A stretch of DNA of 64,000 nt from Tissierellia bacterium (GCA_012513395.1 JAAZCH010000009.1:1-64000), one strand, 5' to 3'. Shown: positions 42,501-51,392, counted from the first letter of the stretch. Made by a program: numbers and translations. The notes: a model not told the origin generated them from the letters alone.

Positions 42501-43757
42501 GTTTTGTATTTTAATAGCACCTATTTCAATAATTTTATCATTTTTGGCAGAAAATCCTGTAGTTTCCACGTCAAATATGACAAAACTATCCAATGAATTG
42601 TCTAAATATTCTCTATCTTTTATTATTCCATCATAGTCGTCGACTAAATTTATTTCCATGCCATATAAAATCTTGACGCCATATTTAAAACCTGCATACA
42701 TAGCACTGGGAAATGCCTGTACTACGCTGTGGTCAGTTATAGCAATAGCATCATGACCCCAAAATTTTGCACGTTTAATATAGTCTTCTGCTCCATTTAT
42801 TCCATCTTGTGCACTCATAGAAGTATGAAGATGAAGCTCAATTCTTTTTTCGTCATTAAGATCCTCGCGGGGATTGACATCGTATATTTCAAAATATGAA
42901 GGTTTAATATAATTGGATTTAACAAATGTATCGTAGGTCATTTCCCCAATTACTTTTATTCCCATTCCTTCTTTTATTCCATTCTTATATTTATCTACAT
43001 CTTCCTTATTTAAAAATATTTTGACATATGTGGATTCAGTGTAATCAGTATAACTAATTGTCAATATTTCCTTTTCACCGTTGAGTATTTCTTTGAATTC
43101 AATATTATAAATTATGCCACTAGTAGAGCAATTGCCATAAACTGTATCTAAATCTTTTATATCTACATCAGGAGGAATATTTTTGGGAAGTTTTTTATAT
43201 ATTAAAGGTCCATCATCTTCTGTTGGTACTAGATTAATTTTCTTCTTTATTGGTTCTTTGACTGTTTGAATTTTACTTTCAATTTCATTTTCTTCAGTTT
43301 CGATTCTATCCAAGAAATCTTCAATGTTTTTATCTTCAAACTTCTCCTCAATTATGAGATTGCATTCTAGATTGTTGCATATCATGGATAGTTCTTCTAA
43401 TTTTTCTTTATCTATTGATTCAAAAAGTTTTAATTTTACATCCATTCCTTCAATATCTAATTTGAATTGGTAATCTTTCATAGAAAATTCTTTAGAAATA
43501 AAACTTTTAATTTCTTCTTCTTTACTTTCCAATTCAAAATTGAAGAACTCTATCTCTACATCTAGTTCTTCAAGATTTTTAAGAAAGTTTTCTCTGATTT
43601 CGAATATTTGATCTTCTTTTATTGAATTTTTTGATGTCAAACTAATCAAAACTTTTTCCATAGATTTAAATATTTTGACATCGTCGATAAAAATATTAGA
43701 AAAATTTCGACTAAGATTTGGAAACACATCGGTGATTATTTTGTTTTTTAATTCCAT
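39543..43757 (-). CDS. polC: DNA polymerase III alpha subunit, PolC type
   Basis: The Gram-positive replicative polymerase with built-in proofreading. The 1404 residues contain an N-terminal region and OB fold (about 215-300), a split PHP domain (from IELHLHTSMSAQDG near residue 305), the DEDD exonuclease inserted at about 390-560 (FVIFDVETTGF), a zinc module (CPNCKY near 876 and CPKC near 907), and the polymerase palm with EPDIDLNFAGEYQ. KISYMFPKAHAVAYV is near 1200. It is the last gene of uppS-cdsA-rseP-ispG-polC. Its ATG follows ispG by 8 nt. Confidence 0.97.
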   Translation of the reverse strand: MELKNKIITDVFPNLSRNFSNIFIDDVKIFKSMEKVLISLTSKNSIKEDQIFEIRENFLKNLEELDVEIEFFNFELESKEEEIKSFISKEFSMKDYQFKLDIEGMDVKLKLFESIDKEKLEELSMICNNLECNLIIEEKFEDKNIEDFLDRIETEENEIESKIQTVKEPIKKKINLVPTEDDGPLIYKKLPKNIPPDVDIKDLDTVYGNCSTSGIIYNIEFKEILNGEKEILTISYTDYTESTYVKIFLNKEDVDKYKNGIKEGMGIKVIGEMTYDTFVKSNYIKPSYFEIYDVNPREDLNDEKRIELHLHTSMSAQDGINGAEDYIKRAKFWGHDAIAITDHSVVQAFPSAMYAGFKYGVKILYGMEINLVDDYDGIIKDREYLDNSLDSFVIFDVETTGFSAKNDKIIEIGAIKIQNGEIIDSFNILINPKEPLKDEIIALTGITDSMLVNQPEINEVVDDFNKFISNSILVAHNASFDISFIKNSFERYGLEFKKPYIDTLELSRIFYPNVRSHSLGNVAKRLGVSLENAHRAVDDAKATGEIFVKLIEEGYKNNDFSDTLKYIESLIDKREKHMGQAYHAVILAKNLTGLKNLYKLVSLSHIDHFNYTPKVPKSVFEAHRDGLLISSACQDGELYQSIVKNYSSERIKKIVNYYDYLEIQPTKNNMNLIPEYFNTVKELEDINKQILKLGDEFGKLVVATGDVHYLDEELRESRKVLKHSVKNNRGEYDNDYQFLTTDEMLEEFSYLDSRAFEVVIRNPKKINEQIEEITPIPKGTYPPIIDGSDEMLKEMTLKKAHEIYGDPLPDYIEKRVYRELDAIIKNGYSVMYIIAQKLVQKSNEDGYQVGSRGSVGSSIVATLTGITEVNPLAPHYSCPNCKYSELIDMQKLQVFSGSDLVDKNCPKCSTPLNKYGDDIPFEVFLGFDGDKEPDIDLNFAGEYQLTAHKYTEELFGEGKVFRAGTIGTVAQKTAFGYVKKYLEETNKFYSKSEIDRLSKSLVGIKRTTGQHAGGIMVVPEYKEIHDFTPIQKPANSAESDIVTTHFDYNSISENILKLDILGHDVPSMIKMIEELTGTDFMKTPLNDKKVLSIFSSADALELDSNICDFEIGTLGVPEFGTNFVQRMLKATTPSTFAELVQISGLSHGTNVWTGNAEELVNSGSATLKEVISTREDIMQDLINVGAEKKFAFSIMEKVRKGKGLTPEEEEIIGELDLPDWYINSLNKISYMFPKAHAVAYVTMSVRLAYYKVYYPDAFYATFLSTKLENFDLATISQGPDAIIRKLKEIKNEVDLTAKEEKDIPIYEIALEMFARGCELGNIGLYTSEASKFTIIDGKIIPPFRVVPNLGLNVAEAISEESDKEEFLSIEDLVKRTRLSNTCIEYLKGIGVLEGLSESNQLSLF

Positions 43758-43765
43758 TTAGATTT

Positions 43766-44821
43766 TTAAGCACCTTCCTCTTCTTCATTTATTAGCTCAA
43801 TTAGCCTATCTATCAACTTATCTTCAATAACTCTGTCTATAACTTTCCCATTTTTAAATATGATGCCTTCGCCATTCATACCAGTTATTCCAAAATCTGC
43901 TTCTTTGGCTTCACCAGGTCCATTAACAACACAACCCATAACTGCAATTTTTTTATTGCCTTTAATTTCATTAGTTCTAGATTCTAATTTTTTAACCATT
44001 TCAATCAATTGAATATCAGTTCTAGAACAAGTCGGACATGAAACAATTTCCACCCCAAACTTTCTAAGTCCAAGGGATTGCAAAATATATTTAGCAACTT
44101 TAATTTCTTCTAAGGGATTTTCGCTTAGGGAAACTCTTATAGTATCACCAATACCCATATATAAAAGAGTTCCAATACCTATGGAAGACTTGACTGAACC
44201 TCTTAATAATCCACCTGCCTCGGTTACGCCTAAGTGTATGGGGTAAGAGCATTTTTCCCTCAATTGAATATTGCTATTGATATTCATTTTTACATCACTA
44301 GCTTTAATTGAAACTTTTATATTAGAAAAGTTAAATTTTTCAAGGAGTTGTATTTCATTTAAAGCACTTTCCACTAAAGATTGTTCATTGACTCCATTAT
44401 ATTTATCCAAAAGTTCATGGGAAATAGAACCTGAGTTTACTCCTATACGAATAGGTATATCAAAGTGCTTACAAGAATTTACAACTTCTTTTACTTTTAA
44501 TTCTGATCCAATATTACCAGGATTAATCCTAATGCAATCAGCTCCATTTTCAGCAGCTAATAATGCCAATTTATGATCAAATTGAATATCAGCAATTAAA
44601 GGAATATTTATTTGTTCTTTAATTGATTTAAGTGCCTCTCCGTCTTCTTTACTTGATACCGCTACGCGTATGAGTTCACATCCTAGTTCTTCCAAACTTT
44701 GTATTTGTTTTACTGTGCTAATTGCATCCATGGTCTTTGTATTAGTCATGGACTGTATGGTTATTGGATTATCTCCTCCAACCTTAACATTACCTACTTC
44801 TATAGTTTTAGATAAGCTCAT
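43766..44821 (-). CDS. ispG: 4-hydroxy-3-methylbut-2-enyl diphosphate synthase IspG
   Basis: The penultimate MEP-pathway enzyme, with a 4Fe-4S cluster. The 351-residue product shows VGGDNPITIQSMTNT, DIQFDHKLAL, CIRINPGNIG, LGVTEAGG, the cluster cysteines in SCPTCSRTD and the third in AVMGCVVNGPGEA. AGGAG precedes the ATG. With IspH at the left edge of the window the last two steps of the pathway are present. The neighbouring dxr usually found between cdsA and rseP is not here. Confidence 0.97.
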   Translation of the reverse strand: MSLSKTIEVGNVKVGGDNPITIQSMTNTKTMDAISTVKQIQSLEELGCELIRVAVSSKEDGEALKSIKEQINIPLIADIQFDHKLALLAAENGADCIRINPGNIGSELKVKEVVNSCKHFDIPIRIGVNSGSISHELLDKYNGVNEQSLVESALNEIQLLEKFNFSNIKVSIKASDVKMNINSNIQLREKCSYPIHLGVTEAGGLLRGSVKSSIGIGTLLYMGIGDTIRVSLSENPLEEIKVAKYILQSLGLRKFGVEIVSCPTCSRTDIQLIEMVKKLESRTNEIKGNKKIAVMGCVVNGPGEAKEADFGITGMNGEGIIFKNGKVIDRVIEDKLIDRLIELINEEEEGA

Positions 44822-44835
44822 TTTTTCTCCTATTT

Positions 44836-45831
44836 CTATAATCTAGGGTTTAATATATCATTAAAAATTGTAACGTATAAAATTAACCCAAATAACAATG
44901 TCAAACCTACAATATTTAAACCCATCTTCACTTTATCTGGAACTTCCCTTTTGGTTATCATTTCAATTAAATTAATTATTATTGTGCCCCCATCTAGTGC
45001 AGGAAACGGAAGTAAATTAAATGCTCCTAGATTTGCACTTATTACGCCAGCAATAAATAACATTGACATTACTCCACCATTAGCTTGGCTTCCTATAACC
45101 CTTACAATACCGATCGGGCCACTCAGTTCTGATACACTTGCTGTTCCAGAAATGAGATCTCCAATAAATGAATATACATTTTTTACTACGTCTATTGTCT
45201 GTTTAACAGATGCTCCGAAGACTCCACTCATCGGCTTTCTTTTGGGAGAGATTCCAATCACTGTGCTATTGCCTTCTTTGATAGGTTGCACTTCAATGTC
45301 CAAAGGAGCTCCACCTCTATCTATATTCACAATGACTGAATCCTTATTAGTTGCGTTTAATGTTTTTGAAATATCTCCCCATTCTAAAATAGGAACATCA
45401 TCTATAGAGATAATAATATCGCCTGGTAAAATTCCAGCAGATTCTGCAGGGGAATTGGATATTGTGTTTTCAACCTCCGTACTTGGTATTCCTAAGTTTG
45501 AATAAACTATAAAAAATAAGATTATAGCCAAAAAAAAGTTCATAGCAGCTCCTGCTATAATAACAGCTATTCTCCTTAGAGGAGAAGCATTATTAAAGCT
45601 TCTAGGATTATCTGAGTCTTCTTCCTCTCCTTCCATGGCGACGTAACCACCAATTGGAAGTGCCCTGAAAGAATACTGAGTTTCTTCGCCTTTTTTTGAA
45701 AAAATCTCTGGTCCCATACCTATTGAAAATTCATTTACCTGAATATTATTAATTTTAGCTATAATAAAATGTCCAAATTCATGGACAAGAATTACTGATA
45801 AGAATATTAATATTGAATATATAATTGACAT
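44836..45831 (-). CDS. rseP: RIP metalloprotease RseP (site-2 protease family)
   Basis: A membrane-embedded zinc protease of 331 residues that cuts transmembrane anti-sigma factors or signal-peptide remnants. The HExxH motif is in VILVHEFGHFIIA near residue 18, inside the first membrane helix. One PDZ domain lies near 110-185 (PAESAGILPGDIIISID). The second zinc ligand motif is in FNLLPFPALDGG near 275. A C-terminal membrane helix follows. AAGGAG precedes the ATG. It lies 11 nt downstream of cdsA, with no dxr between. Confidence 0.95.
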   Translation of the reverse strand: MSIIYSILIFLSVILVHEFGHFIIAKINNIQVNEFSIGMGPEIFSKKGEETQYSFRALPIGGYVAMEGEEEDSDNPRSFNNASPLRRIAVIIAGAAMNFFLAIILFFIVYSNLGIPSTEVENTISNSPAESAGILPGDIIISIDDVPILEWGDISKTLNATNKDSVIVNIDRGGAPLDIEVQPIKEGNSTVIGISPKRKPMSGVFGASVKQTIDVVKNVYSFIGDLISGTASVSELSGPIGIVRVIGSQANGGVMSMLFIAGVISANLGAFNLLPFPALDGGTIIINLIEMITKREVPDKVKMGLNIVGLTLLFGLILYVTIFNDILNPRL

Positions 45832-45842
45832 TAATTCACTCC

Positions 45843-46613
45843 TTAAAAATAGAAATAAAAGTATAAATTCAGTACCACAGGTGCAACTAATATCACAGAA
45901 TCGAATCTATCTATTATTCCTCCATGGCCTGGGATCAGATGCCCAAAATCTTTTATTCCTGTATCTCTTTTGATTCTAGATGCTACTAAATCTCCACATT
46001 GTGCTATGATCGATCCTGTAAAGCCCAATATCAAGTCAATTGGAAGTATTCCAATACCAAAGTACGATAAGTAGAGAGTTGTTATGATAACTGTTGCGAC
46101 AATTCCTCCAATTGCTCCTTCAATAGATTTTTTTGGACTTACATCAGGAATCAGTTTATGTTTACCCAATGATATTCCAACTAAATAGGCAAAACTATCT
46201 GTAGAAAATGCAATTATAAAAATCAATCCTATAAATGCTGAATTTTGAATCAATGCAATGGACGAAAATCCTAGTATAACGTAAAATAATGAAAAAGTAA
46301 GAATTGATACATTCATTATGTTATTTCTCAAAAATAATAAGTCAAATAAACTTAAAACCATAATAAAATAAACTGTAAAAATTATAGAATTAAAAAAATA
46401 CACCTCTAAAAAATTAAATATAGAAATTAAAAATAAATATTCAGATTTTAGCTTTATGTCTAATTTCAAGAAAGCTTTTCTTAATTCAAAAAGTCCTATT
46501 AGTATTAAAAAAAAGACTGCAATATTAATTATAATGCCACCAATATACAAAACAGCACTTAAAATAATTATTCCAAATATTGCAACTATAACTCTTATCC
46601 AAAATTCTGACAA
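45843..46613 (-). CDS. cdsA: Phosphatidate cytidylyltransferase CdsA
   Basis: Makes CDP-diacylglycerol, the branch point of phospholipid synthesis. The 256 residues form a polytopic membrane protein with about seven hydrophobic segments. The family signature near the C-terminus reads QCGDLVASRIKRDTGIKDFG then HLIPGHGGIIDRFDS. SFAYLVGISLGKHKL and SPKKSIEGAIGG are also typical. The start codon is TTG, directly after the uppS TAA, with GGGGGA in the end of uppS as ribosome site. Confidence 0.95.
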   Translation of the reverse strand: MSEFWIRVIVAIFGIIILSAVLYIGGIIINIAVFFLILIGLFELRKAFLKLDIKLKSEYLFLISIFNFLEVYFFNSIIFTVYFIMVLSLFDLLFLRNNIMNVSILTFSLFYVILGFSSIALIQNSAFIGLIFIIAFSTDSFAYLVGISLGKHKLIPDVSPKKSIEGAIGGIVATVIITTLYLSYFGIGILPIDLILGFTGSIIAQCGDLVASRIKRDTGIKDFGHLIPGHGGIIDRFDSVILVAPVVLNLYFYFYF

Positions 46614-47354
46614 TTAAATTCCCCCAAATCTTCTATTTCTCTTCTGATATTCTATAATTGAAATATAAAACTCATAAGAGTCGAAATCCGGCCATAGTAC
46701 ATCACTAAAATATAATTCTGCATATGCTATTTGATATAATAAAAAATTGCTAATTCTTAATTCACCACTGGGTCTGATTAGCAAATCTACATTTGAATTT
46801 CCTCTTGTAAATAGTTTTTCTTCGAATTCTATCTCTGTGATGCTATTAATTTCTTCTTCAGATTTATTTTGATATTCTCTAACTAAATTTTTACAAGCAG
46901 ATAAAATTTCTTGTCTGCTACCATAGTTTAAACAAATATTTAAAGTCATGCCTGTATTGTCTTTTGTTTTATCGATGGCGTATTGAACCTTTGATAATGT
47001 ATTTTTTGGCAACTCTGAAAGTTCTCCCAAAACTTGTAATTTTACATTGTTACTATTCAGTTCATCTATATATTTTTCGATAAATTTGACCACTAAGAAC
47101 ATAATTTTTTCAACTTCATCAACTGGTCTTTTCCAATTTTCTGTTGAAAATGCAAATAATGATAGAACTTCTATCCCCAAATTTGAAGCAGTTCTAACTA
47201 TCTCCACAACCCTATTTGCACCTTCTAGATGTCCATATGATCTTATTTTATTTTTTTTCTTGGCCCATCTACCATTGCCGTCCATAATTATTGCTATATG
47301 TTTAGGTAAATTTTGTATATCAATTTCTTTTAAAATTTTTTCATTTTTGTTCAT
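46614..47354 (-). CDS. uppS: Undecaprenyl diphosphate synthase UppS
   Basis: A cis-prenyltransferase making the C55 lipid carrier for cell-wall synthesis. The 246 residues show IAIIMDGNGRWAKKK (catalytic Asp near residue 24), GHLEGANRVV, LSLFAFSTENWKRP, LLIRPSGELRISNFLLYQ and the terminal RRFGG. Upstream there is no ribosome site, and TATAAT lies only 6 nt before the ATG, so the mRNA is probably leaderless. It heads the uppS-cdsA-rseP-ispG-polC operon. Confidence 0.96.
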   Translation of the reverse strand: MNKNEKILKEIDIQNLPKHIAIIMDGNGRWAKKKNKIRSYGHLEGANRVVEIVRTASNLGIEVLSLFAFSTENWKRPVDEVEKIMFLVVKFIEKYIDELNSNNVKLQVLGELSELPKNTLSKVQYAIDKTKDNTGMTLNICLNYGSRQEILSACKNLVREYQNKSEEEINSITEIEFEEKLFTRGNSNVDLLIRPSGELRISNFLLYQIAYAELYFSDVLWPDFDSYEFYISIIEYQKRNRRFGGI

Positions 47355-47360
47355 ATTCTA

Positions 47361-47366
47361 ATTATA
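47361..47366 (-). promoter_or_regulatory. uppS operon -10 element
   Basis: Minus strand TATAAT, 6 nt before the ATG. Only a poor -35 (TGGAAT at 47389-47384, 17-bp spacing) is visible. The predicted start point coincides with the A of the start codon. Confidence 0.5.
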
Positions 47367-47390
47367 ATACATTCATTTGATTTATTCCAT

Positions 47391-47419
47391 AAAAAATAGC
47401 CAAGTTCATCTTGGCTATT
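47391..47419 (-). terminator. Terminator after frr
   Basis: Minus strand AATAGCCAAG, loop ATGAA, CTTGGCTATT, TTTTA: a 10-bp stem with U-run. It separates rpsB-tsf-pyrH-frr from the uppS operon. Confidence 0.92.
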
Positions 47420-47421
47420 CT

Positions 47422-47976
47422 TTAAATTTCCATTATTTCTTCTTGTTTTTTGGAAGTTATCTCATCAATCTCTTTTATAGTTTTATCTGTTAGATCTTGG
47501 ATATCTCCTTCGATGTTTCTTCGTTCATCTTCAGAAACTTCACTGGATTTTTCCATTTTTTTAATTTGATCCATAGCATCTCTTCTGATGTTTCTAATGG
47601 ATACTTTTGCATTCTCGCCATAACCACTTACTTGTTTAGTAAGATCTTCTCTTCTTTCAGTTGTTAGAGGAGGAATTGCTAAACGTATAATTTTCCCGTC
47701 ATTAGATGGATTAATACCAATATCAGATCTTTGGATAGCTTTTTCTATCTCGCCAATCAAGCTTGCATCCCAAGGCTGAATAGTCATCAATCTAGCTTCT
47801 GGAACGGAAATTCCAGCAACTTGATTTAATGGTGTATCAACGCCATAATAAGGAACTGTAATTTTATCTAAAATAGCAGGATTTGCTCTTCCAGCTCTTA
47901 CGGATTTCAACTCTTCAGTATAAACTGAAACACTTCTTTTCATTTTTTCTTCAAATGGTTTCAAAAAGGTATTCAT
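47422..47976 (-). CDS. frr: Ribosome recycling factor
   Basis: Splits post-termination ribosomes together with EF-G. The 184 residues match the family: ELKSVRAGRANPAILDKI, YYGVDTPLNQVAGISVPEAR, DIGINPSNDGKIIRLAIPPL and TTERREDLTKQVSGYGENAK. AAGGAG lies at the end of pyrH, 7 nt before the ATG. Only 2 nt separate the pyrH stop from its start. Confidence 0.97.
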   Translation of the reverse strand: MNTFLKPFEEKMKRSVSVYTEELKSVRAGRANPAILDKITVPYYGVDTPLNQVAGISVPEARLMTIQPWDASLIGEIEKAIQRSDIGINPSNDGKIIRLAIPPLTTERREDLTKQVSGYGENAKVSIRNIRRDAMDQIKKMEKSSEVSEDERRNIEGDIQDLTDKTIKEIDEITSKKQEEIMEI

Positions 47977-47978
47977 TT

Positions 47979-48695
47979 TTAAACTCCTTCTTTTACAATG
48001 GTTCCAATATTTTTTCCAATTATTACGTCTACAATATTGCTAGGGTTATCAATTCCAAAGACTATCAGTGGAATATTATTATCCATGCACAAGGATGTTG
48101 CTGTTGCATCCATTATTTTTAAATCTAAGGTTAGTATTTCTTTGTAAGTTAATTTATCAAATTTTTTAGAATCAGGATCAACATTAGGATCAGAGCTATA
48201 AATACCATCTGTTCCTTTTTTAGCTAAAAGAATTACATCAGCATCAATTTCTGCCGCTCTTAGTGCCGCAGTAGTATCTGTTGAAAAAAATGGATTTCCA
48301 GAACCAGCAGCAAATATTACTACTCGCTTTTTTTCCAGATGACGTATAGCACGTCTTCTAATGTATGGTTCTGCGACAGCTCGCATTTCAATTGCTGATT
48401 GAACTCTTGTAACTACGCCGATTTTTTCCAAAGAGTCTTGTAGAGCGATAGCATTCATAACAGTTCCTAGCATCCCTACATAATCTGATGCAGCCCTGTC
48501 ATCTAACTTAGCATCTCTGCCTCTCCAGAAATTTCCACCGCCAACTACTATACTTACTTCTACTCCTAAATCTACCACTTTTTTTATTTCATTTGCTATG
48601 GTAGTCATAGTGTCGATATCAACGCCCATTTGCTTATCGCCAGCTAGGGCTTCACCGCTCAGTTTTAGTACAATTCGTTTAAATATTGGCTGCAT
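47979..48695 (-). CDS. pyrH: Uridylate kinase (UMP kinase) PyrH
   Basis: Phosphorylates UMP to UDP; a hexameric amino-acid-kinase-fold enzyme. The 238 residues include [66 protein letters not shown] and [15 protein letters not shown]. The ATG at 48695 is chosen for GAGGTG just upstream; an in-frame TTG inside tsf is less likely. It is the third gene of rpsB-tsf-pyrH-frr. Confidence 0.96.
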   Translation of the reverse strand: MQPIFKRIVLKLSGEALAGDKQMGVDIDTMTTIANEIKKVVDLGVEVSIVVGGGNFWRGRDAKLDDRAASDYVGMLGTVMNAIALQDSLEKIGVVTRVQSAIEMRAVAEPYIRRRAIRHLEKKRVVIFAAGSGNPFFSTDTTAALRAAEIDADVILLAKKGTDGIYSSDPNVDPDSKKFDKLTYKEILTLDLKIMDATATSLCMDNNIPLIVFGIDNPSNIVDVIIGKNIGTIVKEGV

Positions 48696-48708
48696 TGGAA
48701 CACCTCGA

Positions 48709-49356
48709 TTATTTGCCAATTTGTTTAGCTACTTCTGCTGCAAAGTCTTCTTCTCTTTTTTGTAGACCTTCTCCTAATTCATATCTAACAAATCTTCTGA
48801 TTTTAATATTTTCGCCAATTTTTGCAGCTAAATCGGTTAAAAGTTCTCCTACAGTAATGTCAGAATCTTTAATAAACTTTTGGTCTAATAATACGATTTC
48901 TTCATAAAACTTATCTAGTCTACCTTCAACCATTTTTTCTACAATGTGTTCTGGTTTTCCTTCGTTTAATGCTTGTTGTTTTAAAATTTCTTTTTCGTGC
49001 TCTAATTCTTCAGCTTGTATTTCTTCTCTTGTAAGATATTTAGGGTTTGCTGCAGCAATTTGCATAGCTATATCCTTGCAAAATTGTTTGAACTCATCAT
49101 TTTTAGCAACGAAGTCAGTTTCAGAGTTTACCTCAACGATTACCCCAATTCTTCCACCATGAATATAAGATTCAACTAAACCTTCTGAAGCAATTCTGTC
49201 AGATTTTTTTTGAACACTGGATATTCCTTTTTCTCTAAGCCAATCAATTGCTTTTTCTAGATTACCATCATTTTCTACAAGAGCTTTTTTACAATCCATC
49301 ATTCCAGCTCCTGTTATATCCCTCAATTCTTTTACTAATGCAGCAGTTATTTCCAT
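48709..49356 (-). CDS. tsf: Elongation factor Ts
   Basis: The nucleotide exchange factor for EF-Tu. It has 215 residues, the short form with one core subdomain rather than the roughly 290-residue form of Bacillus or E. coli. The N-terminal UBA-like domain reads [20 protein letters not shown]. The core has [26 protein letters not shown] precedes the ATG. A hairpin separates it from rpsB. Confidence 0.95.
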   Translation of the reverse strand: MEITAALVKELRDITGAGMMDCKKALVENDGNLEKAIDWLREKGISSVQKKSDRIASEGLVESYIHGGRIGVIVEVNSETDFVAKNDEFKQFCKDIAMQIAAANPKYLTREEIQAEELEHEKEILKQQALNEGKPEHIVEKMVEGRLDKFYEEIVLLDQKFIKDSDITVGELLTDLAAKIGENIKIRRFVRYELGEGLQKREEDFAAEVAKQIGK

Positions 49357-49377
49357 TTTATCCTCCTTATTTACTAT

Positions 49378-49408
49378 AAAATAAGAGTTCTTAATAAAAG
49401 AACTCTTA
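49378..49408 (-). terminator. Hairpin with U-run between rpsB and tsf
   Basis: Minus strand TAAGAGTTCTT, loop TTATT, AAGAACTCTTA, TTTTAT: an 11-bp stem. Placed inside the operon, it probably attenuates tsf relative to rpsB. Confidence 0.8.
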
Positions 49409-49413
49409 ATTAA

Positions 49414-50217
49414 TTATTCTTGAGCTTCTTCTGTATCTTCTTCAGAGAAACTTTCTAATTCCTCATCTTCAATTTCTTCATCGTCAAAAACTTCTTCAGA
49501 TATTTCAGTTTCTTCATCTTCGTCAAAAAAGATTTCTCCATCTTTTCCTTCAATTATTGCATCAGCAATTGTTTTTGTAATTAATTTTACAGCTCTAATT
49601 GCATCGTCATTTCCTGGAATAGGATAATCTATTTCATCTGGGTCACAATTAGTATCAATTATAGCAATTGTGGGTATTCCCAAGATTTGTGCTTCTTTAA
49701 CTGCGATATCTTCTTTTTTTGGATCCACAATGTATAAAATATCAGGAACTCTTTTCATGTTTTTTATTCCGCCAAGAAATTTTTCAAGTTTGTCTCTTTC
49801 AGCTAACATTTTCAAAATTTCTTTTTTAGGGAATACGTTAATGGAACCATCTTCTTCCATCTTGTTTAACTCGTGAAGTCTTTCGATTCTCTTTTTAATA
49901 GTTTCAAAGTTTGTCAAAAGTCCACCTAACCATCTTTGGTTTATATAGTGCATTCCTGATCTTTTAGCTTCTGATTCAATCGATTCTTGAGCTTGCTTTT
50001 TTGTTCCAACAAAAAGAACTTCTCCGCCTTCTGCTACAACTTCTCTCATAAAAGCATAAGCCTTTTCGATTTCTACAACTGTCTTTTGTAAGTCAATGAT
50101 GTAGATACCATTTCTTTCTGTAAAGATATATTTAGCCATCTTTGGATTCCATCTTCTAGTTTGATGTCCAAAGTGTACGCCTGCTTCTAACAGGGCTTTC
50201 ATAGATATTACTGACAT
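49414..50217 (-). CDS. rpsB: 30S ribosomal protein S2
   Basis: The 267-residue product starts [20 protein letters not shown] and contains [22 protein letters not shown] (split over two blocks), [14 protein letters not shown] and [23 protein letters not shown] (residues about 188-210). After residue 230 comes a tail of about 35 residues that is almost all Glu/Asp (for example [18 protein letters not shown]). The start is ATG 50217, after ACAGGAGG; the upstream in-frame extension has no family similarity. It has its own promoter and a structured leader. Confidence 0.96.
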   Translation of the reverse strand: MSVISMKALLEAGVHFGHQTRRWNPKMAKYIFTERNGIYIIDLQKTVVEIEKAYAFMREVVAEGGEVLFVGTKKQAQESIESEAKRSGMHYINQRWLGGLLTNFETIKKRIERLHELNKMEEDGSINVFPKKEILKMLAERDKLEKFLGGIKNMKRVPDILYIVDPKKEDIAVKEAQILGIPTIAIIDTNCDPDEIDYPIPGNDDAIRAVKLITKTIADAIIEGKDGEIFFDEDEETEISEEVFDDEEIEDEELESFSEEDTEEAQE

Positions 50218-50312
50218 ATTTCCTCCTGTGTTTTTTATTCTGCCATAAGCGTCTCTTGAAATAGGGACCAATAGGCAACTCCTAATTCATCTGCTCATGT
50301 GATTCATTTACG
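50218..50312 (-). promoter_or_regulatory. rpsB 5' leader, candidate S2 autoregulatory structure
   Basis: About 95 nt of untranslated leader. Minus-strand TTGCC can pair with GGCAG around an inner GTC...GAC stem, giving a compact branched fold upstream of the AGGAGG site. Autoregulation by S2 is known in some bacteria; here it is inference from leader length and pairing. Confidence 0.4.
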
Positions 50313-50318
50313 TAGTAA

Positions 50319-50347
50319 ATTATAACATAATCCTTTTGACAGTTCAA
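50319..50347 (-). promoter_or_regulatory. rpsB operon promoter
   Basis: Minus strand TTGAAC (50347-50342), 17 bp, TATAAT (50324-50319). The -35 starts 2 nt after the rplS stop codon. Confidence 0.87.
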
Positions 50348-50348
50348 T

Positions 50349-50696
50349 TTAAAAAGATTTTCTCTCTTTAACTCTAGCGCTCTTGCCAACTCTGTCTCTT
50401 AGATAGAATAATTTTGCTCTTCTAACTTTACCCATTCTCACTACATCAATTCCTGCAATTCTTGGTGAATGTAGTAAAAAAGTTCTCTCTACTCCAACTC
50501 CGTATGAGATTCTTCTTACAGTAAAAGTCGTTTTAACTCCACTACCTTGGATCTTTAAAACAATACCTTCAAAAGCTTGTATTCTTTCCCTAGTTCCTTC
50601 GATAATTCTATAATTAACTCTTATTGTATCCCCAACTCTAAATTGGGTAATTTCTTCTTTTAATTGCTCTTGTTCTAGCATATTAATTATGTCCAT
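50349..50696 (-). CDS. rplS: 50S ribosomal protein L19
   Basis: A 115-residue protein at the 30S-50S interface. [50 protein letters not shown] and [20 protein letters not shown] identify it. GGAGG lies 5 nt before the ATG. It is the last gene of ylxM-ffh-rpsP-khpA-rimM-trmD-rplS. No terminator hairpin is seen; the rpsB promoter begins right after it. Confidence 0.97.
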   Translation of the reverse strand: MDIINMLEQEQLKEEITQFRVGDTIRVNYRIIEGTRERIQAFEGIVLKIQGSGVKTTFTVRRISYGVGVERTFLLHSPRIAGIDVVRMGKVRRAKLFYLRDRVGKSARVKERKSF

Positions 50697-50717
50697 ATTA
50701 ACCTCCTAATTTGTATA

Positions 50718-51392
50718 CTATTCTTTTTTTATCATATCTGGTCTAACTGACATAGTTATGTCAATAGCCGTTTGTTTTCTATATTCCTCTATCAGCTTAT
50801 GATTTCCTGATAATAACACTTCTGGGACTGCCAGTCCGTCAAATACTGGCGGTCTGGTGTATTGATGATATTCAAGCAAATCATTTGAGAAGCTTTCGTC
50901 CATAGAAGATTCTTCGTTACCTAAAACCCCAGGCAGCAATCTACTGATGGAATCGATTAATACTAATGCCCCTAATTCACCGCCTGTCAAGATATAATCA
51001 CCTATGGAAATTTCTTCGTCTATATACTTATCTATGATTCTTTGATCAATCCCTTCGTAATGACCACACACTAATACTATGTGCTTTTTTTCAGAAAGAT
51101 TTCTTGCAATATCTTGATTAAAAACCTTTCCTCTAGGAGATAGATAAATTATATAGGAGTTTTCCTTTTGTACTGACTTAATACAATCTGACAAGGGTTG
51201 TGGTGTCATCACCATGCCGGGTCCGCCACCGTAGGGATAATCGTCAACTTTTTTGTGCTTGTTTAAAGAAAAATCTCTAATATTTATTGAATTTACTTCT
51301 ATCAGCTCTTCCGAAATTCCTCTTTTGATTATACTATAATCTCTAATTGAGTCTGTAAATTCTGGAAAGAGTGTCAATATATCAAACTTCAT
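50718..51392 (-). CDS. trmD: tRNA (guanine(37)-N1)-methyltransferase TrmD
   Basis: Makes m1G37, preventing +1 frameshifts. This SPOUT enzyme of 224 residues has the trefoil-knot motifs YLSPRGKVFNQDIA, LVCGHYEGIDQRII and IGDYILTGGELGALVLIDS. KVDDYPYGGGPGMVM is also diagnostic. The start overlaps the rimM stop by 11 nt. The rpsP-rimM-trmD-rplS order is conserved across bacteria. Confidence 0.97.
   Translation of the reverse strand: MKFDILTLFPEFTDSIRDYSIIKRGISEELIEVNSINIRDFSLNKHKKVDDYPYGGGPGMVMTPQPLSDCIKSVQKENSYIIYLSPRGKVFNQDIARNLSEKKHIVLVCGHYEGIDQRIIDKYIDEEISIGDYILTGGELGALVLIDSISRLLPGVLGNEESSMDESFSNDLLEYHQYTRPPVFDGLAVPEVLLSGNHKLIEEYRKQTAIDITMSVRPDMIKKE

Noticed and set aside
44951..45505. 184-codon plus-strand ORF opposite rseP
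   Set aside because: Entirely antisense to a well-supported membrane protease, with no ribosome site or family similarity.
50218..50271. 18-codon N-terminal extension of rpsB
   Set aside because: It lies in the leader, would include the AGGAGG site, and has no S2 similarity.
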